From assembly GCF_002865645.1 (NCBI RefSeq), contig NW_020194515.1, forward strand, positions 1,581,319 through 1,645,318: DNA of 64,000 bases, in the 5' to 3' direction. This DNA comes from Hyaloscypha bicolor E. Lineage: Eukaryota; Ascomycota; Leotiomycetes; Helotiales; Hyaloscyphaceae. Position numbers and translations under genes: made by a program. The notes below the pieces were generated by a model that saw only the letters and a list, made by a program, of their open reading frames with translations, was not told where the DNA came from and did no database searches. Below, one piece after another: positions 54,428 through 64,000 of the stretch (position 1 is its first letter; each line of letters opens with the position of its first letter).

Positions 54428-57144
54428 ATGCTCCTCCCTTTCGGCAGTGTCCTACTGGTTACAGTTGTTACAGCAGATTGCAGCGCTGACAACTGCCTTC
54501 AAGCTTTGAACTCGTATCGAAGCAGTACGGGCATTTTGCGGAAAATTCACAACCAACAATCAACCTGCTCTCGCAATTCCATCATATGCGGTAGTGGCCT
54601 GCAAGGGCAACCAAAATGGACCTCTCTCCTTCAGGGTCTCCAGTGCGTGCGGATGTATGGCGGCAGCTACCAGCTCAATAGCAGCGGCTTCAACGAGTCA
54701 AACTCTATCAGCGACTACCACGACTTCAACAGCCACACCTCCCAGTATTGTCGCAGCTTGTGCAATTGTAAGCAGTTCTTGGGCTGCCCAATTTGCCACT
54801 GCACCAGGGGGTTTGTGTATTCATCACGTGACTTATATACCGCTGACTTTTCTTAGCAACACCCACGGTCGCTGCTCAGATGGCTCATGATTGCTTGGTG
54901 TCTGTCCCACTGGCTAAGGAGGCAGCTCTTGCACTTGTGGATGCCATAGAGCCTTACATGGTATGGCAGAGTGGTACGTACCTTTTCAATCATGTGACAG
55001 TAATCTTGCTGATATCGTTTCGGATCCCGCATATAAGGACCCCCCAGCGGATTACTTTTACCCCCCTCACGATATATTTGCGTATCTGGCTTCTGTAAAA
55101 ACCAATCTTCAGAATGACCAGTATGCAAACGAGTACGAGTTTCAGCAAGAGTAAGTTACATTTTGGACTGTAGTTATGAAGTCTTGAGTCTTGAAGAGCT
55201 CCGCGTACTCTTTTGAGGGACTCCCTCAGGTCCGCAGCTGATACTCCATAGCCTTTATCAAATCTGGGCTCGGTCACATGATGGCCATTTTGTTTTCTAT
55301 CCAGATTTGCTCACGAAAGCTTTCGAATGGGCCCGGCAACTGGGTTTGGTGTCTATCAGCAAGGACGGATCATCGCTTCCCGAGATCAAAACCTTTGGTG
55401 AGTGTCTCTTGTCTATTTCCTCGCTCATGAACTGAGCCGTTTACAGAGGATGTGCTGTCATCTCCTTCTACTGCGTCGGTCGTCACCAAAATCAACGGCG
55501 TTGACGCTGTGACATACGTGGGAAATTTGATCTACCAGGCATCATTGAATCAAGACGCAGATGCAGCCTACAACAGCACGTTTTTCAAAAAAGTATTCAA
55601 TGCCTCAGGTATTGGAGATGGCTACTTTTCCAGTGGTGGACGGGCAAGGTATATCACTCGTTGGCCAACCTGGGCAATAAATTCTAACATCAATACTGCA
55701 GATACGTATACCCTAGCGCCGATACCACGTTCACGTTTGCAAATGGAACTGTCATCACTCTCAACAACATTGCCATGGTGAAAGGTGATTTCGCAGGCGT
55801 TGTCGATGGCCCATCGTTTTTCACGCGCTTCTGCAATGCAACTGGGACTGCGGAGCCTTCTGAGCCCGCCGTTGCAGTTAAATCAAGCGGTGCTGGTGTC
55901 GTTGCTCCTGGCTATCCCACACCTATCGAAATTACTCTTGATGGCGTTGTGTCGGGCTATTATCTCAATGGCACTGGATATGAGGACGTTGCGGTCATGA
56001 GCTTGTTGTCTTTCGAGTCAGAAGACTTCATCGAATTTCAGCAAATCGAGCAAAAGTTTCTTGCAGACGCCGTTCGTGATGGCAAGACGAAGCTTATAGT
56101 TGATCTCAGCGCCAATGGCTACATTCTCCAAGGTTACGATCTCTTCCGACAGCTGTTCCCTAGCATCATTCAAGGTGGGTATACTCGATGGAGAGAAAGC
56201 GATATATTCTTGACCGTCGCCGAAATCTTCTCGGCGCAATCGGCGAACTTCACGCCAATCTCGGCCTCCGTGGAAAATATAAATCAATATGAGGCCACCT
56301 TCAACAAGGGATACGATCTCAACTTCACAAACCAACCTTTCCTCACATTTGAGGACAAATTTGCTCCTCACGTATATAAGGGCGATAATTACACCGATCC
56401 ATTGACAACAAGTGATCCAAACTTCGGTGTTGGGACCAATATTACAGGGTTTAATAGCAGAACCAACTTTACTCAGCCTTTTTTGCCAGAAAACATCATC
56501 TTGGTACGTTCCTTCAATCCGCAAAGGTAGAATTCTAACAGACCCTAGCTCCTGGACGGATTTTGTGCTTCCATATGCACAATCTTCACTGAATTCATGC
56601 GTACCCAAGCAGGTGTCAAGTCCATTGCAATGGGAGGTCGTCCAACCGCTGGTCTAATCCAAGGAGTTGGCGGTATCAAAGGTGCCGAATCTCTCGGCTG
56701 GTCCAATGTCTTAGGGTACGCAAAGGATGTAAATCAGACCGCAACTCCAGACCAAGAGAAAGTCCTTGCGAGACTCACCGACATCCCCATCAGCAGGAGT
56801 TCCTCATCCGGTCTCAACGTGCGAGACAATATTCTTCCAGATCATGTCAACGATGGCTTGCCCGCTCAGTATGTGGTGGAATATTCAGAATGTCGCTTGT
56901 ATTATACGGAACCTATGGTTACTGATGTCACGGCGACGTGGAGGCTGCTGCTGATGCTGCTTTCAATGGGAAGAAATGCACTGCAGGATCGCTGCCGAAG
57001 AGAGATCTAGAGGCGGAATCGAAGGCGAAGAGAGCCAATACACCAGAAGTGAGGCGCAGAAGAGCAGCAAATATGAAGAGGTCGGGGGCGACTAAGAATG
57101 CGGCTTTTGTCAAGGCACATGGAAACTTCAAGGAGATTCCTTGA
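54428..57144 (+). pseudogene. Peptidase S41 (CPAF/UstP-like) gene with three lesions
   Basis: Seven exons, about 54428-54810, 54857-54970, 55020-55150, 55252-55397, 55447-55648, 55702-56503 and 56549-57144. A signal peptide (MLLPFGSVLLVTVVTADCSA) is followed by the S41 layout: AHDCLVSVPL, then HDGHFVFYPDLLTKAFEWAR with the active-site His region, then LLDGFCASICTIFTEFM with the nucleophile Ser. The C-terminal CRLYYTEPMVTDVTATW precedes a basic tail. S41 enzymes are serine endopeptidases; relatives sit in fungal ribosomal-peptide clusters. Lesions: a frameshift near 54,510 (between DNCLQAL and RAFCGKFTT), a 3' splice site reading CGG instead of CAG at 55,022, and a one-base loss at about 56,941 (TGGAG for TGGGAG) before EAAADAAFNGKKCTAG. 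Four other introns are textbook. Probably a pseudogene unless base-calling is poor here. Confidence 0.75.
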
Positions 57145-57970
57145 GTTGGCATGCGAACTAGGAGAAATCTATTTCCTAATTTAAAGCAGACAGTAGAAAA
57201 TAATATAGTAATGACATAGTGCGGGGGCGTTGTTAAGAGATCAGTTGAAGATGATGGAAGCTCCCCAACTATGAGAATTTGATTCCTGAGAACGGCACGA
57301 CACAACAGTGCGCTACAATCAACCAATACCAAGTTGCAGCTGGGACCAAGCGGAAAATCACCGAAATCTACGAACCATTTCTCAGATTTCTCAGATGGTT
57401 CGAAGTGCCAGAAAGCCGATTTAAGTTGGCCGAACAGGTAGCTCGGTGTGGGAATATTCTCATGACACTTTCCATTTCCGTTTCTAGACCTGAGCCGCTG
57501 CTGCTTTAGCCTGAGTTGTGGGTGAGCAAGCTTAAGCGAAGGTGAGCGTGAAAGGGATTTATAAATTCTCGACAAGATAATTAAATTATTAAAGGCTTTC
57601 TAAATAAAAAAAGCATAAATTTATTAATAATATCAAAGAAAGTTAGTATTATTAATAATAAGATGCAAGATTTGAAAAAGTTATGAAAAATATAGCAATA
57701 AGAGTATTAACGTTTAAATATCGAGTTTATTGTATTTTTCTTATTTAGGTTAAGTAAAACGTTGTGCACGTAAAAGAACTTGGAGAGCAAGCGCTTCCCG
57801 CATATAAAAAGCCGCGAAACTCTTTATTCTTAGAAAAATACTTACCATTCTAAACTTGATTACTGCCTCTTCTGCCGTGTCTCTGTCCACATTCCGTGCT
57901 TATACGGCTTGTTTATCGGGAACTGAGAGGATTGTCCTATATACGTCGCAATAGCTGAGGTAAAAGCTGA
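57145..57970. other. Intergenic with an AT-rich patch
   Basis: 57,550-57,760 is very AT-rich, the remainder ordinary. This is 3' flank of both neighbours (convergent). No gene. Confidence 0.4.
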
Positions 57971-60649
57971 TTAAGATGAAGACCTCGAAAACAAGCGTTG
58001 AAATACCCCGGGCTTCTCTTCTTTGGAGGATTTCCAATTAACAAGTGTAGCTCGAGTAGCATATTCGAACACCTCACGAATCCCCTCACCAGTCTTGGCA
58101 GAGCACTCTAGATATGTGTACCACGCTTCCATCCGCCTCCGGACTTTTTCGCCCTGTCCTATGGTCAACAGACTGTCTGTCTTACAGTGAAATGTAAAAT
58201 ATAAATACCTCTTCATAAGTTACTTGCTTTTGCTTGGCTTTGCCAACTTCTGCAACAGCTTTGTAATCACCTCGGAGGTCTTTCTTGCACCCGACAAGTA
58301 TTACTGGCACACCCTTGCAATACTTTAACATCTCGATAATCCACTACCATGAATTAGTGCAGTTCAGGCAACACAAGCACGATAATGATACCTTGTCTTG
58401 TACATTGTCAAAGGAGTCGCGACTGTCTACGGCAAAGCACATCAGGATCACATGTGAGCCTGGATATGCTTGTGGCCGCAGTCCATCGTCAACTGAGCGG
58501 CCGCTGGTATCCCACAGCTCAAGCGAAGCAAGTTTTCCTTCAACTTCAACCTCAACATCTCCAACAGAGTTTCTGTAGCGATCTGGCTCCCTAACTTTCT
58601 AGTCCAGTCAGTAAAGAGAATGTCAGAAGCAGACTGAGTTCTGTACCTTCGACTGGAAAACCCCGGTAGAAATAGCCCTACTGAGGTCAGTTTGAAACAA
58701 AGGCCAGTGCTGGTATAGAACCACTCACATGAGTAGGGCAGTCTTTCCACAACCAGTATCGCCAACGATTACCAGCTTCCTACGGACGTCAGCGGGCTTT
58801 GACACTTTCGACACAGTCCGCTGCACATTCGAGGCAACTATCACGAAGTCTCGACTAGCTTGGCCCCCGGTGTCCGTAAAACTACGTTCCTTTTCCACGA
58901 CAGCAGACGTATTGGCGAAACCAGACCTCTCAAAATCCGTTCGCAACTGATGCTTATTTGCATCACTAGCTTCGCGAATGGTAAGAGGTTCTCTTGATTG
59001 CGCATATACTTCTACTGTGTTTGGGGTTTCGGCTGGAAGTAGTCGTTCTACCTCTGACATATTCAGTTCTTGTTTGCGTACTTGTGGTGGATCTCGTGGC
59101 TTCGTTGCTTGAAATGACGATTCCGGACGCGAAGCACTTGACTGGGCGACAATTGCCGCACCCAAATTCGACTCATTCAGCTGCTTGAAGTCAGAAAGAA
59201 TTGCCTCATAAGCGTCCTCCTCCTCGTAGTTGCCGTTCATGTGGCAGATATGTATCAGTGCCTTCAGAGAGCTCTCTACCCCTGGCAATCCATCTGAACC
59301 CAGCTTCCTATAACCCTTGAGCGTACGTCTTCCGTAAAGGTATGCCTCCGCATAAGAAGTCTTCTGGATAAGAACATCAATCAACATGAGCATATCTATC
59401 AGGGCGCAGCTATTATCGATAGTTTTGTCTCGCGATTCAATAGCAATTTTCTCTAGTAACAGGCACTGTGCTGCGTCCCATTTCTCTTGAGCCCGATAGA
59501 CATCCAAAAGGAGATTAGTAGCATCTGACTTCGGCCTTGGAACGTGGCGTAGGGATGTTATCGATACATTTGGCGAGATCCTATCGAGACAGTTGCGCAG
59601 AAGCCGCTCAGCACCCTCAAAGTCTTTCGCTTGGAATTTCTCTCTGCCCACTTTTATAAGAGCTTGGAGTATTTCCTCTTCCAATTCGTTATCAGAATCG
59701 GATTCTGGGCTCTCCCCCGCGAATGGTGGGAGAATCGATCCGAAATCTCGACCCTTCGGCGACGATTCTATAGCGGTCTCCTCTTCAAACTCATAGACAG
59801 TATTGGATGATATCCATCTAAGCATTGTTTCTCCGGGATCAGATGGAAACAAGCCGCCGAACTCTGACCTATCGGTAACAGAGAAGTAATCAGGCTGCTC
59901 TGCTCCTAGACTTGTCGATGCGGAAGAAACGATACTGGCAGCCGATTGGACGCAGTTTCGCAGGTTATGTAACACGTGAAGTTGAGCATCAATTTGCTTG
60001 GATATGACTACATTTTGCAAAGTACTCATGCGATTGTTGATGTCGTGAGCTATGCGTCGGATTGCTCCGTTTATTTCGTCTAAGTTAGGCAGGATCTTGT
60101 CGGTTGACTCTTTGAAGGTGATTTGGTTCCACCTAATCTCATTTAAATAAGAATTCATGGAGAATTAGAGATCTAGATAACTCACAGTAGCACTGTTTGC
60201 AACGAAAGTTGCAAGGTATTCCGGTAGGATTGAATCTGTAGGCGAAAATTTTCAATTTCCTCCGACGCGCCTTTTAGTCTAAGATGCTTTCGTGCTCCAT
60301 CAAGAACCCCCACGCTCTTATTAACTCGCTCGAGAGTTTCTTGGAGTTGGAGAACTGTGTTTTGTCCATCTCGAATCGAGGCCGAGAGATTATTCCAGTG
60401 ACTACTAATATGGCCAGTGGCTTGCATCGAAGTTCGGATCTGTTCTTGTTCGAATGTATCTTTCATTAACCTCAAGACTTGGGTAAAGCTCTCCACATCA
60501 GTGAGTAGGCCCTTGACCTTGGTATCCGCAAAACTAGCCCCGTCGTAGAAATCCTTTAGAGTTGATCCAACCCTTACGCATGTTCCTAGCAGTCCTAGGA
60601 CACCCGCACCGATCGAAAGGGGATCAGACATCGGTTCGCTTCCATTCAT
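57971..60649 (-). CDS. Fusion of fungal STAND N-terminal domain and Rho-like GTPase, 808 residues
   Basis: Six exons: 60649-60186, 60132-58729, 58680-58647, 58598-58392, 58343-58209 and 58153-57971. All introns are 48-55 nt GT-AG and keep frame. The N-terminus [20 protein letters not shown] matches the fungal STAND/SesB-type helical N-terminal domain (residues about 7-140). A long helical middle with paired-repeat (TPR-like) segments follows ([44 protein letters not shown]). The C-terminus is a Rho-family GTPase: P-loop GDTGCGKT (612-619), LWDTSGR (662-668), GCKKDLRGD (721-729), ECSAKTGEG (764-772). Switch I (VREPDRYRN) lacks the usual PTVFEN threonine, and there is no CAAX box (ends LFSRSSS). 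The design, a STAND-like sensor with a Rho module in place of NACHT/NB-ARC, suggests a signalling or incompatibility role. Start choice: ATG 60649, or 60631 to match the family's MSDPLS. Confidence 0.85.
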
Positions 60650-61762
60650 AAAAGTATGCAGAAGGGTCGCCTGGTCCTAAGCTATCTGCGAGACTTCTCA
60701 TTTACCACAGAGCCTTGCGTGTGCGGAGATGTGCTGGCCCAGGCCACATGCGCTCAGTGGACGTGAGGTACCGGTTCGCGTTCAACAGCGAGTATCCAAA
60801 GTATTTGCGTCTGTGTATCATAGAAGAATCAAATGTGCCATCATCAAAAACGTACAAGGCTCGAGGATGACGTTTTCTTGAAGCTGACTGATTCAGCCCC
60901 ACGAAGCAGTGTTGGCAGAGCGGCAACAGCAAGCCACTCACGTGATCCCACGTGAAGAACCCGAAACAGTGACATGCAGGTGGCTTTCAGGGTATCTTAA
61001 TCGGGTCTAGCCTTGTCTTCCTTCCCATAAGACGCAACGATCTCCTCAGACCTCCCTTTCATCACTATCTAATCTTTGACTCTGTGTGAATGACATTTGC
61101 GTCGGCTACACCCCTAACCAACCCCCGAGTGTGATAATAGGAGTTTTCGTCGGCAACTTTTTGTGACTTCTCCCCGAATCTCAAACTAGTTCGAATGCGA
61201 GAACTGGGAGTAGCCGGTGTAGTTACTTAGAGTATTGCTACCGGGAGTCTTAACTATTATTTATTATATAAAGGGTTTATAAGGACTATTTCTTGCCGGG
61301 AGTGTGCCGCGGCCCGCGTTTTATATATAAGTAAACTATGTACTACAAGTGCATTGAGTGCACATGCAAGTAAGTCTATATAAAGGGAAGATATCCTTTT
61401 AGCGAGCGCGAAAGACGAGGCTAAAGGGACATACGCTGACGTTGTTTAATACATGTGCGCAAAGGCGCGAAAATTGGTCGAAAAAGAATGCTCTACTTTA
61501 TAATAAAAATGGCAGAATCGGCCTTTTCAAACCAAGGAAGCTAGGAGCAGACTCGAGGGAAAGAACGAGTATATCCGCAAATATACAAACAACCTCGCTC
61601 TAAGTACAAGTAGAAATATTAGATATCCGGGTATTTTTATATAAGGAGAAATATACTAAGCTCGATATCTGCTTGTTATAATTTTACTATTTTATACTTG
61701 ATTCTATACTTAATTCTATATGTTTTCTAGTTTTAAATTATATTTATAATTTAATTAGCTCT
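60650..61762. other. Promoter of the fusion gene, then repeat-like DNA
   Basis: 60,650-61,000 flanks the fusion gene. From about 61,200 the sequence becomes AT-shifted and shares a short GTCGAAAAAGAA..TACTTTAT match with 39,043-39,068, so an unidentified repeat occupies at least part of it. Confidence 0.4.
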
Positions 61763-61959
61763 TGTAATAGCGGGATTAAAGCAATGGTCGAAAAGGCTCA
61801 AAATTCAGAGAATTCCATGTATTGAAAATACTAAGCTAAAGAGAAGAAGGAGAGGGAGAGAGGGAGAGGATAAAAGGAGAGAGATACTAACTAAAACTAC
61901 TGGAACGCCGGCTAGCCAGGTAATAGCTACCCCATGTGACCCTAGCCAGTGCCGTTACA
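61763..61959 (-). repeat. Solo LTR, 197 bp (same family as 1597-3876)
   Basis: TGTAATAGCGGGATTAAAGC to AGTGCCGTTACA on the plus strand; LTR orientation is minus. Flanks GCTCT (61,758-61,762) and ACTCT (61,960-61,964) differ by one transition, consistent with a 5-bp duplication. The CT-rich block and CTTAGTATTTTCAATACATG identify the family. Confidence 0.8.
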
Positions 61960-62260
61960 ACTCTCGAGAATAATTCATTATTTTTCGTATTATATATTAA
62001 ATATTCGAATACTAATTTAGTAATTCTTTATTTTCTAAATATTTATCTTTGCAAATTAATTCGAATTAAATAATTACTAAAATAAACTTTAATTTAAAAG
62101 ATAAGCAGGAAAAAGAATTAATTATTATTATTATTATTTACCTCTCATTAAATCTAGTTTATATATATAATATATGAGTTATTATTTAAGTAGTTTTTAA
62201 AACTTATTAAATATTTTTAATACAAGTTCTTTTTTTAAATTAAAAAATATATAAGAGCCT
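61960..62260. other. AT-rich spacer between two solo LTRs
   Basis: About 300 bp of RIP-like AT-rich sequence with no frame, between two independent insertions (each has its own duplication). Confidence 0.5.
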
Positions 62261-62465
62261 TGTAACGGCTGGCATAACGGCATGATTTGCCGGGAATAGG
62301 GAATCGGAAACAGGCCTAAAACGGAACTAAGCCAGAAGGCTTGGGCAAAGTAATACTAAAAGGTCGAGGCATTCCTCCCTTCTTTGCTCCCCAGCTTAGT
62401 ATTTTCAATACATGAGATTCATTGAACTTTGAGCCTTCGACCATTGCATTGATCCCGCCGTCACA
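62261..62465 (+). repeat. Solo LTR, 205 bp, near-intact relative of the outer Gypsy LTRs
   Basis: TGTAACGGCTGGCATAACGG to CCCGCCGTCACA with perfect AGCCT flanks (62,256-62,260; 62,466-62,470). It has the same length as, and aligns end to end with, the reverse complement of 36,036-36,240. It keeps the TG...CA ends that are mutated there, so it shows the pre-RIP sequence of that family. Confidence 0.9.
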
Positions 62466-62649
62466 AGCCTAATAATAATCTAGTCTATAATTGCGATCTG
62501 CCCTCTGAACAGCATTGACCAAATCAATTTGAAAACAGGACACCCTCCTAAAACATCTGAGATTCAACTTTTTTGACCAATTACGGCTCGTCTAGAAACC
62601 ACTATTCCATTTCAAACCAGTCTGAATCCATCCTTGTCACAAGTCATGT
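62466..62649. other. Short flank between LTR and transporter relic
   Basis: Nothing recognised. Confidence 0.3.
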
Positions 62650-63080
62650 CTAACCATCTTACTCGCAAGTCTGATCCTCCTTCCAGGCTGATGAAGTTCA
62701 ACGTATTTGCGTGTATAGTAGAGGAACTGGAAGATGACGACAAAGCTTCCGATGAGTATCCTTAAGAAGGCAAGTTCCTGGGGAAGAGAGTGAACCCGTA
62801 TATCTGGATGAAGAACATGGGAAAATATTCGAACCAGAGATAAAGCAGTCCATAGATGAGAGCGATGTACACATTTATCGATAACCCGACCCGCCTGAAA
62901 TCCCCAGAATGGCGTATTCTCTGAAGGAGCCTACAGCAATCCTATAGTCTGATGGGGTTTGCCAGGGAACTTTTGAAAATAATAAGTTGGCAGCCGAAGG
63001 GTCCCGTGGTGGTTTAAAGAAGAGGGGAGAGTACGCAAAGGCACGTTTGATAGATCTGAGGATGGAAGGTCTCATGGCTT
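62650..63080 (-). pseudogene. MFS transporter fragment
   Basis: On the minus strand, INVYIALIYGLLYLWFEYFP, then MFFIQIYGFTLFP, then in a shifted frame QELAFLRILIGSFVVIFQFL and YYTRKYVELHQP. This is the pattern of one conserved loop and two helices of fungal multidrug-type major facilitator proteins (..YGILYLWFE.FP..F.EIYGF..G..GLAFLGI..). A preceding RSIKRAFAYSPLFF segment (62,990-63,060) fits the loop before it. Only this internal piece remains, with a frameshift near 62,770. Confidence 0.5.
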
Positions 63081-63840
63081 TCAATCATTCGATAAAACGC
63101 ACGACTAACAAATATCCGCTGCTAATCAGCTATTGAATACCTATGGCAGCAAAAGTTGTAGCTTGTGAAGCGAGTAAGTGAGCTACAGTGCAACATCCAA
63201 CCATGATCATATGTTTGAGGCGCAGAGAGACAACGTCATCAAATTACTAAATTGTGTAATAAACATGCCATTGGCGGGATAACCTTCCGCGACAGTAATC
63301 CCCCAGCTTCGCAACTAACACTGTTGAGGCATTTGGGTAAAGCACACTCGATTGGGTTGAGGCATTTTGGCCCGCTCCATTCTTGCTGCTACCTGTGCGC
63401 GGAACCACTTGTGCTACTTGAATCACGGTGAGGTGGGGTATGCCTGGTCCATTGCTAACAATTTCTTACGTGAGACCAATTAAAATGAATTTGAATGTCT
63501 TGAAAACTCTCTGTTGGTCAACCTCTATGTGTAATGCGGACGATGCTGTGGGGACTGACGCAACCCCGAAATATCAAATCAGTTGGGTTTCCAGGCTCTG
63601 CGATAATTATCTGAACAGATGTCCCTAAGGTTTTCCGTCGCCCTTCTATCAAGTACAAACCGACTCGTTCCCTGAAACAGAATACCCTTAAGAAACGTCT
63701 AGACCTGCAAAACGAGACCTCGATTCTAGCCCATGTCAACATAGCCTCCGAATTAAATTTGAGATTCTTGTAAAACGTCATTGATCCGTAAGTCCTCTCC
63801 GTCTCTCTGTCCATTCAACTTCCTGACTTTGAATTTGATC
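63081..63840. other. Intergenic, nothing recognised
   Basis: Short frames on both strands without features. The last 150 bases are presumably the promoter of the gene starting at 63,841. Confidence 0.35.
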
Positions 63841-64000
63841 ATGCCAACTGCCGTGCAACCTAGCAACTCGACCACTGCTACGAGCCACATTGTTCAAGTC
63901 ACTTCATCAATTGGTCTCCTTGTTGGACTAGTCGCAATCATTATCTTTGCTGTATGGCTCTCGTATCGAAAACGTCTTCCCGCCGCCGCCATCCGCTTCG
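63841..64000 (+). CDS. 5' end of a single-pass membrane protein gene, cut by the window edge
   Basis: The ATG at 63841 follows a pyrimidine-rich leader and opens MPTAVQPSNSTTATSHIVQV, a Ser/Thr-rich stretch. One hydrophobic segment follows (SSIGLLVGLVAIIIFAVWL) and a basic YRKRLPAAAIR at the edge. A short Thr-rich ectodomain, TM segment and cytosolic side make it similar in form to the protein at 15,034. The rest is outside the window. Confidence 0.5.
   Translation, partial: MPTAVQPSNSTTATSHIVQVTSSIGLLVGLVAIIIFAVWLSYRKRLPAAAIRF

Noticed and set aside
1..64000. tRNA, rRNA, CRISPR or operon features
   Set aside because: No cloverleaf with a GGTTCGA-type T-loop, no rRNA segment and no spaced-repeat array were seen; the spliced, monocistronic genes are eukaryotic.

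Overview
The window looks like chromosomal DNA of a filamentous ascomycete (Pezizomycotina). Genes are compact, with short GT-AG introns of about 40-100 nt and CTAAC/CTGAC-like branch sites. Gene families are typical of moulds: HET-6-barrel and 2EXR fragments, a fungal S41 peptidase, a STAND-type N-terminal domain, an Mx-like dynamin, and a 5-aminolevulinate synthase with heme-regulatory motifs. Large AT-rich tracts full of stop codons carry the C-to-T/G-to-A signature of repeat-induced point mutation (RIP). Class Leotiomycetes is only a guess.

Layout. 1-4.0 kb is repeat-rich: a poly-G-bounded inverted-repeat element (22-603), then a solo LTR (1597-3876, TSD GGGGC) that was itself hit by a Tc1/mariner element (1645-3707, TA duplication). 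4.4-18.7 kb is gene space: a Ser/Thr-rich secreted protein, a two-exon conserved protein, a dynamin-like GTPase gene with two in-frame stops, a frameshifted 2EXR gene, a single-pass membrane protein, a HET fragment, a small secreted protein and an F-box protein.

18,992-37,305 is one 18.3-kb nest. Outermost is a DNA transposon with long TIRs, TGT...ACA ends, a 4-bp GATC duplication and a retroviral-type integrase gene (Ginger-like organisation). A Ty3/Gypsy element (21,244-36,240, TSD ATAAG/GTAAG) split its transposase gene, and a second Gypsy chromovirus (23,022-30,059, TSD GAAAT) sits inside the first. A later, non-RIPed solo LTR (36,799-36,979, TSD TCAGC) interrupts a 51-bp tandem array.

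37.3-64 kb returns to gene space with many damaged loci: a Cys-rich secreted protein gene with a premature stop and a 3' fragment of it nearby, an intact coiled-coil/RS protein, intact hemA, a coiled-coil gene split in frame by a solo LTR (48,780-49,106, TSD GAAAT), a four-exon unknown gene, an S41 peptidase gene with three lesions, an intact gene fusing a STAND-type N-terminal domain to a Rho-like GTPase, two solo LTRs, an MFS transporter relic, and the first 53 codons of a membrane protein at the right edge.

There is no evident shared pathway. Apart from heme synthesis the genes look like accessory, fast-evolving loci. The most unusual items are the nested integrase-type transposon, the STAND-N/Rho fusion, and the TSD-proven LTR disruption of a coding sequence. 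All exon boundaries were read by eye from splice consensus and frame continuity; no database search was done.
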